Shown here: piece after piece, positions 9,077-18,240 of the stretch | How positions within the stretch are numbered: the stretch's first letter is position 1 | How the letters are laid out: each line of letters begins with the position of its first letter | Assembly (NCBI RefSeq): GCF_018343695.1 | Contig: NZ_JAGYPJ010000001.1 | Coordinates: 2,529,992-2,593,991, forward strand | Reading direction: 5' to 3' | Source: Lederbergia citrisecunda | GTDB taxonomy: Bacteria; Bacillota; Bacilli; Bacillales; Bacillaceae_C | DNA: 64,000 nucleotides | Notes under the pieces: generated by a model | The model's database searches: none | Told to the model about the DNA's origin: nothing | The model's input: the letters and a program-made list of their open reading frames with translations, nothing else | Program-made: the position numbers and the translations under genes

Positions 9077-12049
9077 TTATTCATCAAGGCGATCGGTGTC
9101 AGATGTTTCTAAACCGAATTCCTCACGTTTTTTCCGGAGTTCCTTGTTGATTTCCCGCACTCCTTCTTCTACCGCTTCACGGGTCACCTTTCCATTTAAG
9201 ACAATTTCATTCCACATATTCGCAATATGGCGGGTTGTATAATAACCACCAATGACGACTTCCCTTTCTCTAAACCATTCCCATTGTTCCAAAATGGCGT
9301 CTAAATCTTTTTGTTCCCAAGGAAGTCTATTCAATGCTTCAACGTTAGCCGTGTTCCATCGTGCTTCAACCCCAAGAAGGGCTTCCAGTTCCGATCCAAA
9401 CCTTTCCTGAGCATCCGCGCCTGTCCACCATTTTAAAAACTGCCATGCTTCCTCTTTCATTTTGGAATCTTTAAAAATGATACCTGTCTGGCCAAGACCA
9501 CCTGTTGAACGATTAATCCTTCCATCTTCCTGCTCAAGACCTGGCATTGGTTTCATTCCCCACCAACCGGTTAATTCAGGTGCAGCGGTAGATAACAATA
9601 TATAAGTTGAATAGTCTGCAACCCCTATAGGCATTTCACCTGAACGGAAACGGTTGTAAAAATCGGCTTGCTTTTCTATCTTGTAATTGGTGAAAAGCTC
9701 TGTCCACATTTCCATCGCTTTTAACGCTTCCGGAGAATCGAGCTTCGATACCATGCCTTTTTCATCATATAAATCTCCACCATGCTGGAATAAAAACGGT
9801 GCAAATTCATTAATGGCAAGCTTTGTATCATTCGGAGCATGCGGATAGAAAAAGTCCATTCCGTTTTGTTGCAAAGTTGGAATCAGCTGCATTACCTCTT
9901 CCCATGTGTCCGGAATTTCGTCCTCTGTAATGCCAAGCTCTTCCATAATATCTTTACGGTAAAAAAGCATATAGAAGTTTTGGTTTTCAGGAAGGGCATA
10001 ATCACCGCCATTATATTTATATGGGATGAGTGCTCCTGGCCTAAAACGATCAGCAGCTTCCTGATAATCAGGAAAGTCATTTAAATCGACGAGTGCATTA
10101 CGAACTGCGAAGTCTATTGGTGTTTCTCCCTCAACTCCAAGTGCAACATCTGGTGCTAGACCGGCAGTGTTTGCTAAAAGTAACACTTGCATTTGACCTG
10201 CTGGAACAACGTTAACATTTACTTTAATTCCAGTTTCAGTCGTGAAATCCTCATCAATCATTTGTTTAATGATCTGCACCCAATCACGTCCACGTGCAAT
10301 CCAAACGTCAAGAGCCTCTTCATCTTCATATTGATTTCCAATCCCGCTATAATCTTTTGTAAAAGAATAACCTAAATCTTGTATACTCGTTCCCGCCCTT
10401 ACGTACCATGGAGCAGCAGGCTTCGGCCATTTTTGATCAGGAGACTGAATTAATATATAATCGAGCAGCAAACTTTGCTTGCTCATACTATTCACCCAAG
10501 TACCAAGAGAGGCTTGAAGATTATTGATTGATTTTAATCTTCCTGGGATTGTATCTGTATCTTCAGCCATACTAAGCAATGTATCGCGCACTTCCAATAA
10601 AGTACTAATATCAGAGCTTCCTTTTTGAACGCCTAAATCATATAACGATTCAACGACATCGTTCACATTCTTAGCTAGTATTTGTAATCGAGGTACTAGG
10701 TTCGTAATATTATTTTCCAAATTCCAATCAGCATTTGGATCCGGACTCGTACCCGTAACACGAATAACTTCTCGATACAGGAGTGATAATTTATTCGTCG
10801 TAACTCTAATCGATTCCATCATTTCTCCAAGACTACCAACCTGTACTTCCATCCGAATCGTATGTTTACCTTTTTCCAAATAATATAAAAACTCTTCATT
10901 TTCATTGCCCAATTTTTTCATTTGAAACTCTACTTTATAAGGAAAAAGAACTCCATTCATTTCCTGAAACGGCAGCCTTCCATCTATGGTGATCTTCCTT
11001 TGTGTAGGAATTCCATTTAAATACCATTGGCCATATCGCATCCCGATATTGTACAAACCACTTTCAGGCACTTCAAATTCCCATTCAGCCCACTGTTCCC
11101 CGTTCCTCCATCCTTCACCACCAAATGTATTTAAAATAATCGCTTTTGGATTAAAGGGTTCAGTGATTGGCTCCCTATCTTCAATACGCTTCAAAGTAGG
11201 ATCCGATCGTAATAGTGCATGCTCCGCCTGGATTTTAACTTGTACACCTTTCGTTTCTTTATATCCCTTCTCTTCATATGTCTTTAACACTTCTTCATAA
11301 GTAGGATAATGAATGGGTGAAAAGATGCGGATCTCACCAATGGCAGCCGGTTCACGAACAGCTTCAATTCGAAGAGTATGCTCACCCTTAGTCAAATAAA
11401 AACGAAGAGGTTCTGCAATTTTCGCTTCAGAATCTCGAATCTCCTTATATTGCCAACCATAAACTTCTTCACGGCCCGGGTTAAATTCATTCCCTTGATT
11501 ATCAAACCATGGATCATCTTTTTCTTCCCACATTCGTTGGAAAGTAAGTTTTTTAGCTTGAAAAAAAGGATATTTTCCATCTATTTGCATGCTTCGAACT
11601 ACAGCAGCCCTTTTCCCAGGAAGCGCATAGTAACTCATTCCCATTTGATAGTAGCCATCTTCTGGAACAGTAAAGGTATACTCTACCCAAGCATTTTGGT
11701 CTATAAGTGCAACAGCCTTGTCAAATGGTTCACCAAGGCCTGTTTTCATTTCAACATCATCTTGACTGATTGCCGAATAATCGCTGGAAGCAATCGTCAT
11801 TTCAAAACCGTCGGAATCAGCTGCTCCTGCTAGATTATGATTATCAAAGTATTCAAAAAAGGATGGCTCCAACTTACTTTGAATATCCTCATCCGCTAAA
11901 ATGGATCTTTCCTCTATATCATCATATTCTGGAACCTTTGCCATCGCCGCGTCATTATAACCCCGGGATTGATTCCATATAAATAGTGATGCAATAAGTA
12001 CAACAACAACAGTTATGCTAACTGCATATTTTCGAAGCAAACGTTTCAC
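9077..12049 (-). CDS. Membrane-anchored carbohydrate-module / solute-binding protein fusion
   Basis: 990 residues from a GTG start (GGGGGAGG five bases upstream). Residues about 6-26 are a hydrophobic anchor without a lipobox cysteine. Two galactose-binding-like (CBM35-type) beta modules follow at about 80-245 and 270-425; both carry the motif pattern W-x-E-[YW]-x-[FW]-x-VPE-[DS]-G-Y/L-Y-x-[IM]-G-M and IDG-[KR]-x-PF. A helical linker covers about 430-555. Residues about 560-960 are an extracellular solute-binding protein family 1 domain (ITEDEIPDTWEEVMQLIPTL, AWQFLKWWTGADAQERFG). Ordinary sugar-binding lipoproteins are about 430-460 residues, so this is more than twice that. It probably captures a polymer or large oligosaccharide and passes it to the permeases just downstream. 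The fusion order is modules first, binding protein last. Confidence 0.8.
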   Translation of the reverse strand: MKRLLRKYAVSITVVVVLIASLFIWNQSRGYNDAAMAKVPEYDDIEERSILADEDIQSKLEPSFFEYFDNHNLAGAADSDGFEMTIASSDYSAISQDDVEMKTGLGEPFDKAVALIDQNAWVEYTFTVPEDGYYQMGMSYYALPGKRAAVVRSMQIDGKYPFFQAKKLTFQRMWEEKDDPWFDNQGNEFNPGREEVYGWQYKEIRDSEAKIAEPLRFYLTKGEHTLRIEAVREPAAIGEIRIFSPIHYPTYEEVLKTYEEKGYKETKGVQVKIQAEHALLRSDPTLKRIEDREPITEPFNPKAIILNTFGGEGWRNGEQWAEWEFEVPESGLYNIGMRYGQWYLNGIPTQRKITIDGRLPFQEMNGVLFPYKVEFQMKKLGNENEEFLYYLEKGKHTIRMEVQVGSLGEMMESIRVTTNKLSLLYREVIRVTGTSPDPNADWNLENNITNLVPRLQILAKNVNDVVESLYDLGVQKGSSDISTLLEVRDTLLSMAEDTDTIPGRLKSINNLQASLGTWVNSMSKQSLLLDYILIQSPDQKWPKPAAPWYVRAGTSIQDLGYSFTKDYSGIGNQYEDEEALDVWIARGRDWVQIIKQMIDEDFTTETGIKVNVNVVPAGQMQVLLLANTAGLAPDVALGVEGETPIDFAVRNALVDLNDFPDYQEAADRFRPGALIPYKYNGGDYALPENQNFYMLFYRKDIMEELGITEDEIPDTWEEVMQLIPTLQQNGMDFFYPHAPNDTKLAINEFAPFLFQHGGDLYDEKGMVSKLDSPEALKAMEMWTELFTNYKIEKQADFYNRFRSGEMPIGVADYSTYILLSTAAPELTGWWGMKPMPGLEQEDGRINRSTGGLGQTGIIFKDSKMKEEAWQFLKWWTGADAQERFGSELEALLGVEARWNTANVEALNRLPWEQKDLDAILEQWEWFREREVVIGGYYTTRHIANMWNEIVLNGKVTREAVEEGVREINKELRKKREEFGLETSDTDRLDE

Positions 12050-12090
12050 GGAAGCCTCCCCCAGTTTCGTTTATCTAAAATCGATGTTTT

Positions 12091-12309
12091 AAGAAAAGCG
12101 TAAGCGCCTTGCTCATCGACGTACTGCCCCCACAGAATGTGGCTCCTCCGACGTTTCCACAGGAGGTGGCGGTTTTAGTCGAAGTCTCTTACTTGCCCTA
12201 TGCCTTGCGATAAAGGAAACACGATGAGTCTAGTAGGACGAATCGATGTTGGCTTATCGTAGGGAAGTGGACAAGAAGTTTGCTAGTCAATAAGCGCTGG
12301 AGCTAGACA
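12091..12309. repeat. ~220-bp interspersed Bacillus-type repeat
   Basis: Runs from AAGAAAAGCGTAAGCGCC to GCGCTGGAGCTAGACA. Such elements with a GCGCTGGAGCTAGACA end occur many times per genome in several Bacillus relatives (recalled, not checked). It fills the gap between the fusion-protein gene and the lipoprotein gene and contains no open frame worth calling. A fragment of the same right end is at 889-908. Confidence 0.65.
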
Positions 12310-12388
12310 GCAAAAGCCTACGTTCAATCAATATGGACTAATAACAAACTTATTCTTTTTTATGACTTAACTTTTCTTTCTAAATTAA

Positions 12389-12428
12389 GGGCTGTCCTAC
12401 TCATCTATTAAATTCGTGAGGACAGCCC
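12389..12428 (-). terminator. Rho-independent-type hairpin after the lipoprotein gene
   Basis: GGGCTGTCCT and AGGACAGCCC form a perfect 10-bp stem with a 20-nt loop, followed on the minus strand by TTAATTTAG, a weak U tract. It may only partly stop transcription, giving excess binding lipoprotein over the downstream genes. Confidence 0.7.
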
Positions 12429-12435
12429 AAGATTA

Positions 12436-13833
12436 TTAGTTACCGAGATCCGCCTTCAATTTTTCAACTTCAGGGCCAAGTTCTTTCTCAGCAGCTTCTT
12501 CTATTTGTTGAAGAGTAGTTTTAGAATCAATATTTTCGTCTAGCGCTTTAGCTACTCTATCAATATAGATTGGCCAAGCTTGACCATCTAAAGGTGTTAG
12601 TCTACGAACTGGAATTTGGTCAGCGATCTTATCATATAAAGCATAATCATTTTGTCCGCCTAAATACTCATTCGAATGCTCTTGATACCAAGGCAAAGCG
12701 GTGATATGTTTCCAACCTGGTTCTACAGAATACTCAACAAATACTTTCCATGATTCTTCTGCCGTGTTCATCCATTCAACAAATGCCCAAGCCGCCTCTT
12801 TGTTTTCACTTTGAGAAGGAATAACAAACGTGGATCCACCAAGACCAACATTTAAACCGAGCGGCATCGTAGTTGCTCTCCATTTTCCGGATTGTTCAGG
12901 AAAAACATTTTTCAATTCACGTGCACCCCAGCTCCCTACAGGGAAGGAGGCTACTTTTCCTTGGTTGACTAACTGCTTACCTTCATCACTAAATAAAACA
13001 GACATTTGTGGTGCCCAGCCAAGTTGATTTCCTTCTTTTACAAAATCAAGTAGTTCAGCCATTTTTTCATCATTTCGAAGCCATTTGTAATCGCTATCAT
13101 AATATCCAATGGCATCCCCATATTGAACGGCTGGAGAATCACGCCATTCAAACATATAAATTCCGTTAGCTGCAAAAGTTCTTGCTGCTGCTAAAACGTT
13201 GTCTTTATCTTTTATGAATTCACCAAGCTCATCTGGTTCACTTGGTAGACCCATTTGTTCATATAAATCTTGACGATAGTAGAATACACCCGGAGTTACA
13301 TCCCACGGCATACCGAGAAGTTTTATTCCATCAACAGACTTCCAACGCTCCCAGTTGTATTCTGATGTCAAGTTTTGATAACGTCCTGCATCATATGGAG
13401 GTTGAAGCAAATCTTCAAGCAAGTCCCCTACAACATAGCGTGCGAATTGTCCTTGTTCAACTTGCGCTACATCCGGTGCTCCACTTCCAGCCGCTAATGT
13501 TGTTTGCAGCTTGTCATGCATGTCACCAAAATCCAAGCCTACTACTTCTACCTTTACGTTTGGATATTCTTTATTAAACCCTTTTACAATATCTACATAG
13601 ATGTCTGGAGTAAACGTCCAGAATGTTACAGATCCTTCCAAAGAAGAATCGTAAACTAGTTTCATATCCTCTTCTTCTTCTTCTTCCGCTACTTCTTGTC
13701 CATTATCATTATTTCCATTGTTGTTCGTATTATCATCTGATGGATTGCTTGCAAGATTTGAACCACTCTTACAACCTGCCAAGGTGAGCATCAAAACTAG
13801 TAGAAAAATAAATACGCTTACACTTTTTCTCAA
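12436..13833 (-). CDS. Extracellular sugar-binding lipoprotein (family 1)
   Basis: 465 residues from a TTG start (AGGGGGAGA site seven bases upstream). The lipobox is LTLAGC with the lipidated Cys at 21, followed by a Ser/Asn/Asp/Glu-rich linker to about 55. The mature part is a family 1 solute-binding fold of ordinary length (VTFWTFTPDIYVDIVKGFNK near its N-terminus, AAWAFVEWMNTAEESW near its C-terminus). It is the first gene of the minus-strand string running to 938; a hairpin and an interspersed repeat separate it from the rest. Which of the two permease pairs it serves cannot be told; one pair otherwise lacks a binding protein. The upstream region carries AraR-like boxes and a cre-like site. 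Confidence 0.88.
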   Translation of the reverse strand: MRKSVSVFIFLLVLMLTLAGCKSGSNLASNPSDDNTNNNGNNDNGQEVAEEEEEEDMKLVYDSSLEGSVTFWTFTPDIYVDIVKGFNKEYPNVKVEVVGLDFGDMHDKLQTTLAAGSGAPDVAQVEQGQFARYVVGDLLEDLLQPPYDAGRYQNLTSEYNWERWKSVDGIKLLGMPWDVTPGVFYYRQDLYEQMGLPSEPDELGEFIKDKDNVLAAARTFAANGIYMFEWRDSPAVQYGDAIGYYDSDYKWLRNDEKMAELLDFVKEGNQLGWAPQMSVLFSDEGKQLVNQGKVASFPVGSWGARELKNVFPEQSGKWRATTMPLGLNVGLGGSTFVIPSQSENKEAAWAFVEWMNTAEESWKVFVEYSVEPGWKHITALPWYQEHSNEYLGGQNDYALYDKIADQIPVRRLTPLDGQAWPIYIDRVAKALDENIDSKTTLQQIEEAAEKELGPEVEKLKADLGN

Positions 13834-14138
13834 TACATTCTCCCCCTTATCGGAAAATTAATAAAAGATGAATCTATATACTCACTCTTTTCCATCTCCT
13901 CCTTTCAATGTTTTAATGAATATATTTAATAAATATTCCAAAAACATCAATTCATACGTACATGTTTTGTTAATTTACCAATAAAAACTATAATTAACGT
14001 TGGGGATTTCATAAATAAAACGCTTACTTTAAAATTAAATAAAAAAAATTGTATGTATGCCTTTATTTTACGTCTCCATGTTCGGACATGTCAATCGAAT
14101 TTTTGATAATTTTTGCTCATTTTTATAAACTAACTACT

Positions 14139-14154
14139 ATTTGTACGGACAATA
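14139..14154. promoter_or_regulatory. AraR-like operator
   Basis: ATTTGTACGGACAATA closely resembles the Bacillus AraR operator pattern ATTTGTACGNACAAAT. It is about 305 bp upstream of the lipoprotein gene, and a second TACGTA-centred site lies nearer, at 13955-13960. Confidence 0.55.
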
Positions 14155-14174
14155 ATTTTGTTTTTTCGACAAAA

Positions 14175-14200
14175 GGGGATGGCTAATGGGGACCATCCCC
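14175..14200 (-). terminator. Terminator of the glycosidase operon
   Basis: GGGGATGG / CCATCCCC stem followed on the minus strand by TTTT; lies just past the stop of the GH2 gene ending at 14210. Confidence 0.8.
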
Positions 14201-14209
14201 CTAAAATGA

Positions 14210-16012
14210 TTAGTTTTCTACAATCGTCCTATGCCACACATGATTGATCTCTCTTATTTTTTTTAGATCACATTTCGGTTCACGGTGGTAAGTCAATAAA
14301 CCATTGATTTCCTGCTCGACGTCGGTTAGTTGAGTATAGCAATAGCCATGTAAAATTTTCGAAGCGTAGACAGCTTCCATGACACGCTTATAATCTTCAA
14401 CAAACTCCTCTTCCGTTTTTACAGAAGTATATCCCCAGCCAGCATCTTCCCCAACTTTGAAGCCAATTCCTCCGAATTCAGTCAAAAGAATCGGTTCTCC
14501 TTCATGTTTAAATCCATCAGCGTAAATATTGCGATGGGCAGGCTGTGACTTTAAAATGCTTTCTTTCGTGGCAAGCGAATCTTTATAGTATTCATATTTG
14601 GCGACTTCCTCTTTATTCCCGTGGTTATAATTATGGATCGCACAAATATCCGTTTTCGTTAATTCCCACCCATCATTCGAAATAACAAGCCTTGTCGTAT
14701 CAAGGGAATGAATCAAGTGATACATGGCAAGTGAATGATTTTGCTGTTGCTTATCACGATTAATGAAAGGAACTCCCCAGCTTTCATTGATTGGCACCCA
14801 AGCAACTAAGGAAGGATGATTATAATCACGCTCTATAATTTCAATCCATTCTTTCGTGAGTCGAGCTGCTGCAGTTTCACTAAAATATGGAGCTGCCGCA
14901 CATTCGCCCCACACGAGGAATCCGAGCTTGTCTGCCCAATACATGAAACGAGGGTCCTCTACTTTTTGATGCTTTCTGCAACCATTGAAGCCCATTTCCT
15001 TCGTAAGTTCGATATCTTTTTTCAAATCCTCATCAGTTGGTGCTGTTAAGAGTCCGTCTGGCCAATACCCTTGATCCAAAACTAATTTTTGATAATAAGG
15101 GCGATTATTTAAATACACCATTCCGTTTTCGGTGTGTATTTTTCTCATACCAAAATAGGATTCTATCTTATCGAGTTCATGACCATGTTCATCCAATAAT
15201 CGTATTTTGATATCAAACAACTTTGGATTTTCCGGTGTCCAGTTCCAACCATGATGATGAAACCCCGTACGGAATATTTGCTGCTGATATAGATGAATTA
15301 AATGTTTATTATAAGGAGCAGTGACGAGATGTGTATTGCTTGCAATCTGTTCTTGATCGAACGTAATTTCAAACTCGGCTCTCGTATTTTCGTAATCTCC
15401 TAAAACATCAAATTCAATTAAAATGTCACCGTGATCAATATCTGGTGTAAAACGCAGCTTGGAAATACGCGTTTCATTCACAGGCTCTAGCCATACTGTT
15501 TGCCAAATTCCAGTTGTCCGTGTGTACCAGATTGCCTCGGATTTTTCTTTCCAAAATTGTTTACCCCTCGGTATCGTTTCGTCAGTAGATGGATCTTCAA
15601 CACGCACAACAATTTCTTCCGTTTCACGTGTTAGGCAGTCTGTTATATCAAAGGAAAAAGACGTATGTCCTCCTTCATGAAAACCAACAAGCTTTCCATT
15701 CACATAAACCCATGCACGGTAGTCAACTGCACCGAAATGAATGATGACGGATTGATCCCCCCACTCCTTCGGAATCGAAAAAGTTCTTCTATACCACACA
15801 TGGTCGCAAAAAGATGGATCGTGAATGCCGCTCAATTTCGTTTGATAGGCAAATGGAACATTAATTTTACGATCAAACGCCTCAGCCTTTTGATACCACT
15901 TCTTCTTCATACCAACATTTTCGCGATCAAAAGCAAAATCCCACTCACCATTTAAATTCAACCATTCCTTCCGGACCAACTGCGGCCTCGGATATTCCTG
16001 TCTATAATTCAT
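14210..16012 (-). CDS. Glycoside hydrolase family 2 enzyme
   Basis: 600 residues, no signal peptide, so cytoplasmic. GH2 layout: sugar-binding beta-sandwich (about 10-180, with VWYRRTF and YTRTTGIWQTVWLE), immunoglobulin-like domain (about 180-295) and TIM barrel (about 300-600). The acid/base is predicted at Glu410 in WVPINESWG and the nucleophile at Glu512 in LLTEFGGIGF. Short GH2 enzymes of this type act as beta-galactosidases, beta-glucuronidases or arabinosidases; the context (GH43, GH172, AraR) favours arabinose- or galactose-containing plant oligosaccharides but does not settle it. Last gene of the four-gene glycosidase operon. A good AAAGGAG site precedes the ATG, and the 42-bp palindrome lies 37 bp further upstream. 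Confidence 0.9.
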   Translation of the reverse strand: MNYRQEYPRPQLVRKEWLNLNGEWDFAFDRENVGMKKKWYQKAEAFDRKINVPFAYQTKLSGIHDPSFCDHVWYRRTFSIPKEWGDQSVIIHFGAVDYRAWVYVNGKLVGFHEGGHTSFSFDITDCLTRETEEIVVRVEDPSTDETIPRGKQFWKEKSEAIWYTRTTGIWQTVWLEPVNETRISKLRFTPDIDHGDILIEFDVLGDYENTRAEFEITFDQEQIASNTHLVTAPYNKHLIHLYQQQIFRTGFHHHGWNWTPENPKLFDIKIRLLDEHGHELDKIESYFGMRKIHTENGMVYLNNRPYYQKLVLDQGYWPDGLLTAPTDEDLKKDIELTKEMGFNGCRKHQKVEDPRFMYWADKLGFLVWGECAAAPYFSETAAARLTKEWIEIIERDYNHPSLVAWVPINESWGVPFINRDKQQQNHSLAMYHLIHSLDTTRLVISNDGWELTKTDICAIHNYNHGNKEEVAKYEYYKDSLATKESILKSQPAHRNIYADGFKHEGEPILLTEFGGIGFKVGEDAGWGYTSVKTEEEFVEDYKRVMEAVYASKILHGYCYTQLTDVEQEINGLLTYHREPKCDLKKIREINHVWHRTIVEN

Positions 16013-16049
16013 AGATGCATGCTCCTTTAATAATTATTCTTTTTTTTTT

Positions 16050-16091
16050 GGGGACAGGTTCAATGGGGACAGTCCCCATTGAACCTGTCCC
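16050..16091. repeat. 42-bp perfect palindrome, copy 1
   Basis: Starts GGGGACAGGTTCAATGGGGA and ends with its reverse complement TCCCCATTGAACCTGTCCC; identical to the copy at 18241-18283. A decayed half copy (TTGAACCCGTCCCCC) follows at 16094-16108. It lies between the GH172 stop and the GH2 start. In the direction of transcription it is followed by A residues, not U, so it is not a standard terminator. Confidence 0.85.
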
Positions 16092-16113
16092 TTTTGAACC
16101 CGTCCCCCATTTT

Positions 16114-17190
16114 TCAGATCACTTCTAACTCATCTTTTCCTGGTATGGCGGGATGAGGGATGTGAGGTTCTGTTTGGTACCAGAATGCTACGGATGATAT
16201 ATCGTCCTTAAGTGGTAGGTATCTACCTTCAGACCGCCATCCTAGCGCTTGGATTGTTACTTTTAATTCCTCTTCAAAGCGGATTGGATCCATCACATGC
16301 CATCTGTACATACCAAAACGCTGCTGACTACGGTACAATCCATCTGGTTTTATTAGCTGATGCATTCCTAAATACGGGGTAGAATACGTACAATATTCAC
16401 CTTTCGGCTGCTCCCAATTCCATGCACCACCGAAATAATCTTCAGTCCCTGTTCCACATATCGTTGGAAATTCTTTGTCCCCATCCATATAAAACTTAAT
16501 TTCTCCTTCGCCCCACCAGCCGGTATTATTCACTTGCCAAGCCAAATACGTCCCGACATAATGTCCTTGTCCTTTTATATGGTCGACGATTGTATGTACT
16601 TCTTTATATTCAAGGGGATTGCTGCGATTCCAATGAGCATGAAAATAAGCCATATCCTCGGGAACTTCCGTCAAAGTATAGTCGACTTGATAATATAAAA
16701 CAGCATCTTCATTCCCGATATTTTCAACCGTGATTTTAGCTGACTTTCGAAACGGCATTTCCCAATAGCAATTCATTCCTCCAGCGGGATTCACGGCAAC
16801 CGGCAATGAATTAAGATTCGCCCGCTCACACCAACCACTGCAGAAGAAATCTCCGATTGGCACTTGTACAGAAGGCTGTTCTTCCCCATCCCAATACATA
16901 CGAATAATCAATGATCTCCAATGTGTAGGGAAACAAGTGAGCCAAATGTGTTGAATGGCGCCTGAGTCTTGAATATCAGCCATAGTAAAAACGGTATTTT
17001 TTTGAATAATAACCGACGGTGAAACCTTCCAACCTTGTCCTAAATCACGAGCTGCCTGTGCTCCAGTTCCTTCGGTCGCCATTCCACCCTTTCCCTTTTC
17101 ACCTGTAAAATTTTCCGCACTAATCGATCTCGTTTTCGCTTTCGATAGTCTTGATAAATTCCCTAAGTTCATCCCTAACCCATTAAACAT
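16114..17190 (-). CDS. Glycoside hydrolase family 172 (DUF2961) protein
   Basis: 358 residues, no signal peptide. Shows the DUF2961 hallmarks: MNLGNLSRLSKAKTRSISAE at the N-terminus, IQHIWLTCFPTHWRSLIIRM, VPIGDFFCSGW, and ICGTGTEDYFGGAW with the conserved acidic pair in GTEDYFG. DUF2961 is now CAZy GH172, which includes D-arabinofuranosidases and difructose-anhydride enzymes; members form oligomers of jelly-roll folds. It follows the GH43 gene by 13 bp. The neighbourhood makes a furanosidase role on side chains or short oligosaccharides the likeliest; the exact sugar is unknown. Confidence 0.85.
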   Translation of the reverse strand: MFNGLGMNLGNLSRLSKAKTRSISAENFTGEKGKGGMATEGTGAQAARDLGQGWKVSPSVIIQKNTVFTMADIQDSGAIQHIWLTCFPTHWRSLIIRMYWDGEEQPSVQVPIGDFFCSGWCERANLNSLPVAVNPAGGMNCYWEMPFRKSAKITVENIGNEDAVLYYQVDYTLTEVPEDMAYFHAHWNRSNPLEYKEVHTIVDHIKGQGHYVGTYLAWQVNNTGWWGEGEIKFYMDGDKEFPTICGTGTEDYFGGAWNWEQPKGEYCTYSTPYLGMHQLIKPDGLYRSQQRFGMYRWHVMDPIRFEEELKVTIQALGWRSEGRYLPLKDDISSVAFWYQTEPHIPHPAIPGKDELEVI

Positions 17191-17203
17191 AATGACTCCT
17201 CCC

Positions 17204-18229
17204 TTACTTTACTTTGATTTTTTGCTCCGTGGAAGTTGGGCCATCTACTTTAAGCTTTCCATCTTCAAAATAAAGGCGGTCAATATTCATTTGTCGGTTC
17301 CCGCTCGGTGCGTCCGGAATTGTATGCGTATGGTAAACAATATAGAGTGTTTCATCATCAGGTCCTACCGTGACACTGTTATGTCCTGGTCCCGAAATTC
17401 CTAGAGAAAGATCTTTAGATAAAATAGGATTTTCCACAGCTTTTACATATGGACCAAATGGATTGGGAGCGGTTGCATATCCAACACTATAATTATGGCT
17501 TGCGAAATAATTGGACGAATACATCAAATAATAGATCCCCTCATGTTTTAACACAAAAGGGCCTTCATTCCATTGATATTCATCATGCGGTCTTTCCCAA
17601 TTCGCATCTGGTTCAGTAAGGAATTGTGGCTCACCTAACAATTCCGTCAGCTCATTATTCATTTGTTGTACAAAAATTTGACTGACATGCTTTCCATTAA
17701 TGATGTTTTCGGAACAATCTTTTACATAATACAAATAAGAAGTTCCGTCATCATCTATAAAAATATGTCCATCAATATAAGAGCCTTCTTGTTTAATAAT
17801 CTGAGTGCTGAGATCCGTAAAAGGTCCGAGCGGATCAGAACTCACTGCGATCGAAATCTGTAAATGTCCTTCTAAATTACGTGCACTATACGTCATATAA
17901 AATCGATTGTTATGCTCAACGACTTCAGGTGCCCAAAAGTCCCCTGTCGCCCATTTTTTGGGCTGATCAAAATGAACATATGCCATGCCCTTTTCTTCCC
18001 AGTCCACTAGATTAGGAGACTCCCAAACTTTAAATCCAAAATTAGGCTCAGAAGTGGCATACATATAATAGTTGCCACGTGATTTTAAAACAAACGGATC
18101 GCCAATACGAGTCATTCCCCCGACTGGATTCGTATAAGTAATCGTTTTTGCTTCTTTCTTGTTAAGATAGCCCAACAAACTCCCCCCTATCAAAAGCAAT
18201 AAAGCGAAAAGAATTACAATCTTTTTCAT
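17204..18229 (-). CDS. Membrane-anchored or secreted GH43 enzyme
   Basis: 341 residues. Residues about 4-21 are a hydrophobic signal or anchor. The five-bladed propeller of GH43 follows: catalytic base Asp44 in RIGDPFV, pKa-modulating Asp153 in SYIDGHIFIDDDG, and acid Glu222 in WNEGPFVLKHEG. GH43 enzymes are arabinofuranosidases, arabinanases or xylosidases. It is the only enzyme of the operon that leaves the cytoplasm. The start has a weak ribosome site (AAAGAAAAGGT directly before the ATG), and the 42-bp palindrome ends only 11 bp upstream, so the repeat may have replaced the original site and may reduce expression. Confidence 0.88.
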   Translation of the reverse strand: MKKIVILFALLLLIGGSLLGYLNKKEAKTITYTNPVGGMTRIGDPFVLKSRGNYYMYATSEPNFGFKVWESPNLVDWEEKGMAYVHFDQPKKWATGDFWAPEVVEHNNRFYMTYSARNLEGHLQISIAVSSDPLGPFTDLSTQIIKQEGSYIDGHIFIDDDGTSYLYYVKDCSENIINGKHVSQIFVQQMNNELTELLGEPQFLTEPDANWERPHDEYQWNEGPFVLKHEGIYYLMYSSNYFASHNYSVGYATAPNPFGPYVKAVENPILSKDLSLGISGPGHNSVTVGPDDETLYIVYHTHTIPDAPSGNRQMNIDRLYFEDGKLKVDGPTSTEQKIKVK

Positions 18230-18240
18230 ACCTTTTCTTT

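Larger units (their letters stand above)
13834..14209 (-). promoter_or_regulatory. Control region of the 13-kb uptake operon
   Basis: A gene-free stretch of 376 bp. It holds a CATACGTACATG-type palindrome core near 13954-13964, a cre-like site at 14015-14028 (ATAAAACGCTTACT, 12 of 14 to the CcpA consensus), an AraR-like box at 14139-14154 and the terminator of the next GH2 gene. No convincing -35/-10 pair could be placed. The AraR-like sites suggest arabinose control; this is inference from similarity to the box in the galM promoter. Confidence 0.5.

Noticed and set aside
11378-11833. 151-codon plus-strand frame
   Set aside because: Shadow of the fusion-protein gene on the other strand; composition is not protein-like.
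16050-16091. 42-bp palindrome as a transcription terminator
   Set aside because: In the direction of the operon it is followed by A residues; the same holds for the copy at 18241, so standard termination is unlikely.
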